Part shown: positions 12,334 to 20,931 of the stretch, piece after piece
Position numbering within the stretch: position 1 is the stretch's first letter
How the letters are laid out: the number at the start of each line of letters is the position of its first letter
Assembly (NCBI GenBank): GCA_001936135.1
Contig: CP012817.1
Span: 3,596,001 to 3,660,000 of the forward strand
DNA: 64,000 nt
Direction of reading: 5' to 3'
DNA from: Saccharomycopsis fibuligera x Saccharomycopsis cf. fibuligera
Taxonomy: Eukaryota; Ascomycota; Saccharomycetes; Ascoideales; Saccharomycopsidaceae
Position numbers and translations under genes: made by a program
The notes under the pieces: generated by a model
What the model was told of the DNA's origin: nothing
The model's input: only the letters and a program-made list of their open reading frames with translations
Database searches by the model: none

Positions 12334-12693
12334 AATGGAATGATTGCACCTGAGTATTCCGTATTGGTTGAATTTTTGTTCCCGGATATTGCCAGTCAAA
12401 AGTAGCAAACAGCAGCAGTACTTGCAACACTAGGTAGCTTTTTCCAAACAAAACAAAACAAAGCTGCTTTAATGAACGAACTCAAAAAAGACCAAGAAGA
12501 GAACCGCTGGGCAAGAAGTGACTTGTTATACTATTTTCCTCGGCGGTCGAGACAAAATTTTGCCAGCACTGGTGGAGAATTCTAGCTGGTGCTTGGTTGA
12601 CGGATTGGATGCTTGAGTGACGGAGCGACTGCCGCTAGTAGCTGGCGATGCAGTGGGCTGCGCTGCAAAACAAGTTTGCCCAATGCGGCAGGG

Positions 12694-12806
12694 AACGTGG
12701 TAGATTCCTTGTGGGAGATGGCCCGCCATGGTGGTGTATTTTTTAGATAGCTAAGCGATGACTAATATGAAATATTGGTAGCGCGAAATTTACTTTTCTC
12801 CACGTT
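12694..12806. promoter_or_regulatory. Two candidate Pho4 (CACGTT) sites upstream of VTC3
   Basis: AACGTG at 12694-12699 (CACGTT on the minus strand) and CACGTT at 12801-12806 lie about 360 and 470 bases upstream of the VTC3 ATG. A CACGTGGG, the preferred Pho4 form, occurs farther away at 13572-13579, and CACGTG occurs at 14079-14084 nearer the kinase gene. VTC genes are classical PHO-regulon members in S. cerevisiae. Assignment here is by motif only. Confidence 0.35.
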
Positions 12807-13194
12807 CGCGTATTGTCGGAGAGAGGAAGCAAAGGACCCATCAGTACTTACAATTCCTCATCAAGTAAGACTGCCTCGCGTTCGTCTGGCTTCTTTCCAT
12901 GTACCATGAGAATGGTCGAAAACGTAGTCAAGCCATGCCATGGCGTTAGTGTTTGATAATGCCGCGCCACGGCGGAGCGTGTGGAATGCTAAATGAAGGC
13001 GAGAAGGTGTCAGTCAATTCTTCAAAGTATTGCTTCGGGCGGGTATCCCTCAGCATGCAGACCGCCCGGCACAATATACGCTAACTATTAAGACGATAAA
13101 CATGATACGCAACAACAGTTAATAAAGATGTCAGCACAACATATATACGCCAAAACTCAAAGGTGGTTTTATCAGCCGGCTACTTGAGCGAATA

Positions 13195-13731
13195 GTGAGA
13201 ACGCACAATAGCGCGCGCTTAACAAGCCGATTTGCTCCGACCCTTCCTGGCCAGGACCGAGGACAAGTGAGATATGTACCAGCTACAAACAATGACGGGA
13301 GTTGCCAAGATAGCTGCTGTCCCACTGGATGTGGAAGACGCCTACCAAGCCCCGGATGTGAGCCGGTGGAGGCTTGGTTATGCGGAATAGACGCTTGGTC
13401 AATAGTATATAGTCTGTGTATCTTGCTCCATGGCAGTTATCGCGCGGCTATCCATACTGTTGATCCTACCAAAGCGCTGAAGCTTATCAAAGAGATCATT
13501 CAGTTGTTTGACTATGTAACAAATGCCCGGGGCTTGGCGCCGGTGGTGATACCGGCGGCCATTAGGTATGACACGTGGGTTCCAGAGGTATGGAAATTAG
13601 CTAATATGTCCATTATAAGCTTCTTGCCTTCACACCTATACTCCCTCAGCTCTACCCTGGTTTGCTGCACTGGCATACTGTTTACCTTTATCTGTTTTGG
13701 GATATTCTGTCGACGCGCTACCCTGCCCTGA
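13195..13731 (+). pseudogene. Possible degenerate coding relic in GC-rich island
   Basis: A 178-codon stop-free frame, GTG-initiated in the computed frame and without an ATG before 13608. The middle part (KALKLIKEIIQLFDYV, then PAAIRYDTWVPEVWK) looks protein-like, whereas the beginning is Cys/Pro-rich. A second frame just upstream (ATG near 13274) encodes MYQLQTMTGVAKIAAVP and continues to a stop near 13390, where the first frame becomes protein-like. A single frameshift could therefore join them. I do not recognise the family. The high G+C content lowers stop-codon frequency and makes long frames likelier by chance, so this is only a candidate. Confidence 0.25.
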
Positions 13732-14572
13732 GTTTGAGCACTGAGCCCGCCAGCTCCACTCTCAACGTGCGGTTAGTTGTTTGGCGGTGCAAAAATGCAC
13801 GATGATGAATGACTAAGAGTTTTTGGCTTTTTGACTTGTTGAATGACGGAGGGCAGCTGACATACAGCAATGTGCACATTGCTATCACACTACCGTGCAC
13901 GGTATCACATGGGATGCACACCCCCCTCTGGGGCATAAGATTGCATTGCTCTACAGGTGTTCTGGGAACGCTGGCACAGGGTTGAAAGGGGAAGCTTAGA
14001 ATTCACAACAACTGTGAGGTGCAAGTCTGACTCAAACTGGGGTGCTAGCCAGCACACTGAGCTAACTTTCCGTTATGTCACGTGTCTGAACCCCATCCCC
14101 ACCCCCAATAGAACGCACCTCCCGTGACTGATTCTCGAAGATTCTAGATTCCCGCTTATCGCTCATCGCCCCCGAAACAGATATATCCAGCACTATCTGT
14201 CCCCTTGCCGTCTCTGTTTGATGCTGGTACTTGTTTTCATTCCCCATAATCATCTCAATCACAGCCAGCAACAACCGCCGCCGACACTACTTTAGTCAAT
14301 CGAATCGCCGCTTTTTTTTCACTTTATTACTCGTTGATTCTGCTCTTCTTTAGTTCTCTTTTTTCTGAGCCCCCAAATCTATCTTTTTGTTGTCGTTTAG
14401 TCTTCCTCCCTTCTTTCGTTTGTTTTCGGTTAGCCAACTTTGGTTTTCCACTTTTTTCAGTTCACCGCTTCGTGATTAATCAACCTCTTGAGTGAAAGAA
14501 AAGTGTGATTCAAGTGTGATTCAAGTGTGATTCAAGTGCTTGTCTGTCCTGCCTATCTTTTGGAACAAAACG

Positions 14573-16468
14573 ATGTCCTCTTCTGGTAACTCAAACTCAA
14601 ATTCCGCTGCTTCTTCAAAGGGCAAACAATCGGCCTTCAGTAAATACGACAATGGCCAATCCCTTTTACACAGCCGTTACAAGAAGCTCGCCAGTCTTCA
14701 GTCTGGGACTTTTGGCAAAGTCAGCCTTGCCTTGGATACCGTCGCCAATCAGAAGGTCGCCATCAAAGCAATGGACAGATCGATGCTGCAAGTTGATCAA
14801 GTAGCGCAGCATGAGATAGCTATTCTTGCCAAACTCAAAGATAACGACAACATTTGTCAGCTTCTTGACCACTTCCGTACCAAGACCCACTACTTCTTGG
14901 TGCTTGAGTATTGCGAATTTGGTGACTTGCATGATTTTTTGAATGACAATAGTGACAACACCAATAGCCTTAGCAAGCCATACGACAACTCTTACGTTTT
15001 CAAGAATTTTGCTGCTGATTTGGCTAGTGCTATTCAACATTGCCACAATAATGGAATCTATCATCGTGACATCAAGCCAGAAAATATCCTTGTTACCAAG
15101 GACTTGAAATTCAAACTTGCTGATTGGGGTCTCGCCACTACTAGCCGATTCAGTAACGAAGCGGAAATCGGTACAGATAAGTACATGGCTCCAGAATGTA
15201 TCTTCAATGATGACGGTGATGATGGCAACAGCACTTACTATGATTGCATGTATGCCGACTACTGGTCTTTTGGCATTACTTTGCTCTATACATTGTTTGG
15301 CAAGTCTCCATTCAAGAAGTGCACCAGTGAAGCTGATCCGCTTTTCAAGAGGTACATCAACGGTGCCACTAGCGGTAGCATTCTTGCCAAAAAGGATAAT
15401 GTTGACCTTAGCATCTTTTACGACATTTATCCAAACCTTTCACAAACTGGGTTTGAAAGCTTGGTTAGACCATTGTTGCAATTCGTGCCTCAACAGCGAA
15501 GCTTGAGCGACTGTCTCGAAGCAATGGACTATAATTACTGTTATGGCTTCACTGTTGATGAAGAATTAGAAATCGAAGAATTCAACAGAAATTACAACAA
15601 CTACAAGCCAATTGAGGTTGGCAAAACTAATGTGGAATTCTTTAATACTGGCGCTGATGCTGCTAATGACTTGTTGGTATCTACTGATGAAGCATTATTG
15701 GATGAGGATGAATCACGGTTTTTTGAAGAAGAAGCCGTTGGCGATGTTGATAATAATGATGACAATGACGGATTCGATCATATTGCATATTCTTCATCTT
15801 CTCCATTACAAATTTCTTCCGAAAACTTGAGAAAATTGGCCACTCAATCATCTTCCGTTACTGCTGTTGACTCCAGTAACAATTCTAGACTTCCGTCTAT
15901 TCCACCATCCCTTATTGACTCAACTCCAGCTACTTCATTTATGAAATTCAGCGATTCTAAATACAATAGTAGTACGCTTTTTTCTGTGCCAATCAACATC
16001 TCCAACGGTTCCGCAGATACTTCTACTGCCAACAAAAATAACAACATGAGCACGAATATTGATATCAACAATAAAGCTGATAATGCCAGTACCAGTGCAG
16101 CAGCCCATAAAAATTCTGTCATTTACGGTTCTAACATTACTTCAGATTTCTCGTGGGATGAACTTGATGATTTTGACGATTATGAAATTATCAACTCATT
16201 TAACAAGTGGAATATATCTTCGAATGCTAACCCACAGCCACAGAAGTCTGTTACTTCTGATACTACTGCAAATGGTGCTGCTGTCGAAAGCAAAAACACT
16301 GGTGCTGATGCTAAGATTGCCAAGGTTGGCGCTGCCGCCACTGCCGCACCAGTTAAAATGCAAAACTTGAGTAGTAGTGCTACTACTCAAGACAAGAATA
16401 TTGCAACAAATACAATGATCAATACTCCAAGCAAATTGAGTTCGATTTTTGACTCTAACTGGTGCTAA
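14573..16468 (+). CDS. KSP1: Ser/Thr protein kinase, Ksp1-like
   Basis: A 631-residue kinase. In S. cerevisiae Ksp1 acts downstream of PKA/TORC1 in autophagy and filamentous growth; that role is transferred only by likeness. The kinase domain spans about residues 33-330. It has the glycine loop SGTFGKV near 43-49, the ATP-binding lysine in VAIKAM, the catalytic loop HRDIKPEN at 164-171, DWG instead of DFG at 184-186 (ADWGLATT, as in Ksp1), and MAPEC for APE. The C-terminal 300 residues are acidic and then Asn/Ser/Thr/Ala-rich, probably disordered, with a DDFDDYEIINSFNKW patch near 535-555. The start is the first ATG after a C/T-rich leader; codons upstream in frame begin with TTG only. Other DWG kinases of this subfamily (Ran1/Sks1 type) are the main alternatives. 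Confidence 0.75.
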   Translation: MSSSGNSNSNSAASSKGKQSAFSKYDNGQSLLHSRYKKLASLQSGTFGKVSLALDTVANQKVAIKAMDRSMLQVDQVAQHEIAILAKLKDNDNICQLLDHFRTKTHYFLVLEYCEFGDLHDFLNDNSDNTNSLSKPYDNSYVFKNFAADLASAIQHCHNNGIYHRDIKPENILVTKDLKFKLADWGLATTSRFSNEAEIGTDKYMAPECIFNDDGDDGNSTYYDCMYADYWSFGITLLYTLFGKSPFKKCTSEADPLFKRYINGATSGSILAKKDNVDLSIFYDIYPNLSQTGFESLVRPLLQFVPQQRSLSDCLEAMDYNYCYGFTVDEELEIEEFNRNYNNYKPIEVGKTNVEFFNTGADAANDLLVSTDEALLDEDESRFFEEEAVGDVDNNDDNDGFDHIAYSSSSPLQISSENLRKLATQSSSVTAVDSSNNSRLPSIPPSLIDSTPATSFMKFSDSKYNSSTLFSVPINISNGSADTSTANKNNNMSTNIDINNKADNASTSAAAHKNSVIYGSNITSDFSWDELDDFDDYEIINSFNKWNISSNANPQPQKSVTSDTTANGAAVESKNTGADAKIAKVGAAATAAPVKMQNLSSSATTQDKNIATNTMINTPSKLSSIFDSNWC

Positions 16469-16876
16469 TCTTCCTGAACATTTCGATTTCTAATGACTTC
16501 TCCACTCCTGATCTTTTTCGATTTCATTTCAACTTATAAATACTATCATGATTTATGACTCTTGTTACTAGGTGATTTCCTTGTCGTCGCTAATTAATTT
16601 TGTCCGCTGGTTTATTTTTTTTCTCATGATTAATCATTTTGTTCTGTTTTATTTGTGCTTTTTTTTCAACTTTCATGTCATTCATGCTATGTCATTTTTC
16701 CTGTCATACAATATTACATTTTTGTTTTGATTTATTTCTTATTTTTTTTTTTTTTTACGCTTTGTTTTCAGTTGGGTTTAGATTTCAAATCATGCTTACG
16801 AATTTGTTTCATTTTCACTTCGTCTTTACAATTTTTTTTTTTTAGTGGAAAATTATCGTATCTTTATCTTGATCTT

Positions 16877-16925
<49 letters not shown>

Positions 16926-19007
16926 CCAAATAGTTTTTTTAAGCATCGTGAAATTTAAAATTGAATAATTTGGGCTTAGATTCTTAGATTTTTACTAGTT
17001 GAGCTTTCTTGTAAGCCTGTATTTCTTTTGACAATGGATTGTATGCTCTGCTTGACGGTTGGAGATGCATGCAAAACTCTAAATTGCAAACGTTTCAGTA
17101 CTATGACTTTTCTTTATGTACCAACATGTACTTGACCTGGCTATTACATTTTCTATCATTCGATTACCAAGTAAACAATATGTTTTGTTTAGTTTTTTTC
17201 CATCCACAATAGGGCAATAGTCAGTAGTAGTGCTGTTGCCACTTTTTCAAAACCGTAAGGCCACTAACTATAAAGGCGATATAAATACAGATATCTTGAA
17301 GCGTGACGAATGTTTCTTGAGAATTAAATAGAGAAACTTGTGGTTATAATGTAACTGACTTTATGTAGAAACAGAATTTGCTTTCTGCATTCTGCAGTGA
17401 ACCTTTTGTGCCTACTTCCCTCTACTGTTAGCTAACTTTGATACTCAGTTAATTTGGGCTAATAATTGCACTATGTCTTCACATTGCACAAACTCAATAG
17501 TGTTATCAGCTTTATTTTTTACGCCAAATTCATATCATTCAGAAAATAGCATCTTTACAATTTTCACGTTTTTCGACCTTTGGTTTCTTAGGTTGTCGTT
17601 TACCAATAATCGGATTTTGCAAGCCTCTATCAATTTTATAGTAATGATTATAGGGTTTTCCAGAATCTGCGGAAATATACAGTCCTCCGGTTTTTTTTTT
17701 AAAAAAAAAAAAAAATTAGTTCTAACGTAAACACAAACTTGAACTTGAATGGCCATTGGAATAAAATTTTTTCTATTAATACTATTAAAAACTAGAATCT
17801 ATGTCATTTGGATGATGATAAGAGACTGTCCAAGACCTCCCAAAATTTTAATATTATAAATTCTTTTTAAGTAAAAAACCAAGCAAATGAAAAAAGAAAC
17901 AAAACATTGAAGATAACAATAAAGGTGATTTATTAATAAAAACGGTCTACTGTTTTTCTTGGAATATTGACTAAAGCGAAATTACATTGTAGCTAGTGTC
18001 TGTGTATCAAAATCTACATCATTTTGTCGACTTCATAACTAAAGCAGATCGGCGTACTAGAGCTACAGCTAGAATGTCTACTACGGCAAACTTGAGACAA
18101 ATTATATATCGATAAAGTATTTTCCTTGACTCATGCCTCACATCAAGGTTTAATAAAAAGTACTGTTTGGCATAAACTTCCAAGAGTTTTATCTATTTTT
18201 CCTTTACGTTTTAGTGAAATCAAACGACTTCCCTGTCAAAAATGTAGCATATCAACAATTCGAACCAGTTTGAGGAAATAGCTTAAGAAAAATGCGATGA
18301 AGCATTCATTATTTATATCAATGAGAGACTGGTCTCAAGTAACTTTTACCCTTATTGCCCCTGTCTTTGCAACATTAATCTTCCCAGTATAATGAGAAAG
18401 AATTGGGGCAGTTTTTAGCAAACTCCTTTTCAACGAAGCTCAAGACAAAGAATAATTGACTGACTGTTTATGGAGAAAGTACAATAAAAGCATAGTAGTA
18501 GTGTAGTTTAACAAACAAAACTAAACAAAATAAGCAATTAACATTCGAGAATTAACAATGAACAATCAACAAAATAAGGTAATGTATAAAATAAACAAAG
18601 TTGACAGTAATAGAAGAAAATAAAGAACAAGTGTAACAAAGAGCAAAAAAATAATAATAAAAGACAAAATAACTAACTAGTATCTAAACAATAACTTAGT
18701 GTGAAACAAAAGGAAAAAACATCGGAGTTGCAGTGGTAAGTTTCAAGGTAGGCAGGCAAGTAGCTAAATTCAATAGCTACGCTGGTAGACAAGTGGATAA
18801 ATAAGTAGGTAAATAGGCGGAGATATGTGAATAAATGGTATAAGCTTCTTATGGTATGGTGATGATGAATGAAACGTAATAAATGTTAATACAGAAAGGG
18901 AAACAAAGAAAAAAAGGTATCATTGGGAGCTGCTGCCATTCGATTCAAAAAGGGAAGTGAAAGATGCTTAGCAGAAAAAAAACGAGAAGAGTTTTTTCTT
19001 TTTTTAC
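16469..19007. other. Long convergent intergenic region
   Basis: This 2.5-kb stretch lies between the converging kinase and septin genes and so needs no promoters, yet it is long. It contains T- and A-rich sequence, two T-run/A-run junctions (16879-16925 and 17690-17714) and an 85-codon ATG frame at 17473-17730 that runs into an A tract and has no recognisable features. The last 600 bases are A-rich on the + strand, the 3' flank of the septin gene. No gene, tRNA or LTR could be supported. Confidence 0.55.
16879..16925. repeat. Poly(T)-poly(A) junction, hairpin-capable
   Basis: About 35 T residues are joined directly to about 12 A residues, a perfect inverted repeat with no loop bases, 410 bases after the kinase stop. 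A smaller copy of the same architecture, about 11 T then 14 A, lies at 17690-17714. Confidence 0.9.
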
Positions 19008-20588
19008 CTAAACCGCCTCCTCAGTGGCATCACTAGCAGTACGTGAAATACCCAATTCGCTCATCTTTGCTGCCAATTCTTGCTCTCTCAATTTCAATTC
19101 AAGAGCTTTCTTTTCCAATGCTTGTTCCTTTAACTTCATTTCTCTAGCAGATTTGGCTTCAAGCTCTGCAAGTTTTTGCTTACGCTGAAGAATTTGTTCT
19201 TGTTTCAAAGCATATGGCACAGTTTCAGACAATAATCTCAATTGAGATCTGTTCTTGGAATCTATGGATTTCAACGAGGTAGATTCTTGAGACGTAAGTC
19301 CAGAAGATGATGGCTTATTGTTGAGTTGAACTTCGTTCAAAATATTGGCAAAATCCTTTTCATTTTGTTCTTCAATGACCATCGAATCCTTGATGTTGGC
19401 TAATGCGCTCAAGTTGGATAATGATGGAGGTTCTGGAATATAAGAGTCTCTGGAGCCGAGAAACTCCTTCTTGACCTTTGGATTGGTAACGTCTTCAAGA
19501 TCAGCTAATTGATCTTCTTCCGAACCAATGCCATTAACAGCTCTCAACTTTTCGGTTCTGTAGTTTTCGTACAAGTAGTCATGGGTTAAATCTTTAAGAT
19601 CCTGCAAATGTGTGTTCAAAAGCACCGTTTTCAATAATTGGAAATCAGAATGTTCTGGGTTGTTGATATCAATGAAGCCCCATGGGTATTTTCTTCCTCT
19701 AATAAGTTTACCATCAACTTGGAACTCATCTTCGGAGGAAATAATGGCAAATGGTTGGATGGATTGGAGATGTTTGTTTTCTGCAGATGCTCTCTCTTCA
19801 TCAGAATCGTATTGACGGCTACGTCCACCTATTTCTGCATCGTCATCATTTTCATCATCTTCAGCAGCCTCTTCGTCATCATTTTCATCGTAGGTAAATT
19901 GGAAAATTGGTACATTGAACTTTTCAATATCATGAAGAATATTTGCTTTGAAATCTTGCAACTCTTGTTTAGTAAAACTATCAGCTCTTCCAATAACCGG
20001 TATGATGTTGACATACTTGGACAACTTTTTAATAATTTCAACATCCAACTCTCTGAGACCGTGACCGGTTGGAGCAATGAAATAAAGGCAAACATGAACT
20101 CTGGTGTCCTTGAATTTAGGGTTTCTTCTGAATTTGGTTTCTTCAGCAAGCACCAAGTCGAATTGCTGCTTCAAGTAGTTGATGATCTCATCAAAGCAAA
20201 CCTCATTGTTGATATTGTCACCAAAACCTGGGGTATCAATTACATTCAAGAAGATTCTTGAGTAATCTCCTTTATTTAATATCTCAATTTCCGATTCGGT
20301 AATAGCGATCCCTGGTTCCTGATCAGCCAAGGTTGGGTTAAAGTCTCGTTGAAAAATGGCAGCGTTGATAGTGGAAGAATCATCAATAGTGGTAAATGAG
20401 GCGATTTTTGGTTCTTCATCAGTGGTACCAACTGGCTCGTACTTGTGAGGTAAGATCTTGCTGTCCAAGAGGGAATTGACGAAGGTAGATTTACCCACAC
20501 CAGATTGGCCGACACACATGATGGTGAATTTGATACCACGTCTGGTATCCTTCTTACGACGCAAGGCGGAGGAGGATAAGAAGTTCAT
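19008..20588 (-). CDS. SEP7: Septin Shs1/Sep7
   Basis: A 526-residue septin GTPase-fold protein of the bud-neck filament, where Shs1/Sep7 caps octameric rods and modulates ring assembly. The N-terminal basic stretch ALRRKKDTRRGIKFT precedes the P-loop GQSGVGKS at residues 27-34. Then come the G3-type DTPGFGD, the septin blocks RRNPKFKDTRVHVCLYFI and PTGHGLRELDVE, GRADS in place of the usual G4 AKAD, and RGRKYPWGFIDI. The motifs KILPHKYEP and EPGIAIT near the N-terminus match Shs1 and not Cdc11. An acidic insert (about residues 232-250) and a C-terminal coiled coil (about 460-515) follow. The length is close to S. cerevisiae Shs1 (551). It is divergent with the mannosidase gene across 343 bases. 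Confidence 0.92.
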   Translation of the reverse strand: MNFLSSSALRRKKDTRRGIKFTIMCVGQSGVGKSTFVNSLLDSKILPHKYEPVGTTDEEPKIASFTTIDDSSTINAAIFQRDFNPTLADQEPGIAITESEIEILNKGDYSRIFLNVIDTPGFGDNINNEVCFDEIINYLKQQFDLVLAEETKFRRNPKFKDTRVHVCLYFIAPTGHGLRELDVEIIKKLSKYVNIIPVIGRADSFTKQELQDFKANILHDIEKFNVPIFQFTYDENDDEEAAEDDENDDDAEIGGRSRQYDSDEERASAENKHLQSIQPFAIISSEDEFQVDGKLIRGRKYPWGFIDINNPEHSDFQLLKTVLLNTHLQDLKDLTHDYLYENYRTEKLRAVNGIGSEEDQLADLEDVTNPKVKKEFLGSRDSYIPEPPSLSNLSALANIKDSMVIEEQNEKDFANILNEVQLNNKPSSSGLTSQESTSLKSIDSKNRSQLRLLSETVPYALKQEQILQRKQKLAELEAKSAREMKLKEQALEKKALELKLREQELAAKMSELGISRTASDATEEAV

Positions 20589-20931
20589 GGCTATAGGGTA
20601 TGGCAGAGGAAGATAACTTTAGGGTGGAGAGTAAGTGTATGAAGGACCTGTCTAGTAGAGAAAGGACGCTCTATAGAACAGGGCTAAGGCCATACGTGTA
20701 AATTACTGTATTTCAATCAAGATCTTGATTTTTTTCCTTGAAAAACCGCGGTGCGAAAGAAAGGCAGCGTGATAGACACGTTAGGCTGTGTCGCTTAGCA
20801 GCAGTCTGCGCCGACCTGCGCCAAGGCAGTTCCACTTCAAATACAAAAATCAATTCAAAATGAACCAGATGAACAAGTTCCAGTAGATTCTAGTTACTAG
20901 CCTACCACTGGTAATCACTCAAGCAACAGTC
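20589..20931. promoter_or_regulatory. Shared divergent promoter, septin and GH47 genes
   Basis: A 343-base bidirectional intergenic region with a T-rich patch at about 20725-20740 and a GC-rich patch at 20760-20830. No specific site could be assigned. Confidence 0.6.

Larger units (their letters stand above)
12334..14572. other. Divergent intergenic region with GC-rich island
   Basis: This 2.2-kb region separates the VTC3 and kinase start codons. From about 12900 to 14100 the base composition is strikingly GC-rich; the lines at 13321 and 13501 are each about 60% G+C by my count, against roughly a third in most intergenic parts. It holds a 7-base inverted repeat CGGGCGG...CCGCCCG near 13036-13068. 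It also holds a 178-codon stop-free frame at 13195-13731 whose first ATG is only at 13608. C/T-rich leader-like sequence at 14300-14500 fits a promoter for the kinase, and TCAAGTGTGAT is repeated three times at about 14508-14535. No intact gene is supported. Confidence 0.7.

Noticed and set aside
12334-12408. Longer N-terminus for VTC3
   Set aside because: The extension starts with TTG and precedes the invariant SPX Met; no ATG upstream.
12526-12729. 67-codon minus-strand ATG frame upstream of VTC3
   Set aside because: Short, no recognisable features, lies in the probable promoter/leader of VTC3.
14540-14572. Longer N-terminus for the kinase
   Set aside because: The extension starts with TTG; the ATG at 14573 is preceded by a typical leader.
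17473-17730. 85-codon + strand ATG frame
   Set aside because: Runs into an A tract and encodes a Phe/Ile/Ser mixture; no homology or promoter-like leader seen.
18255-18285. GGTTCGAA (B-box-like) on the minus strand
   Set aside because: No A box or cloverleaf can be built around it.
19638-20261. 207-codon + strand open frame
   Set aside because: Antisense to the septin gene, whose identity is certain.
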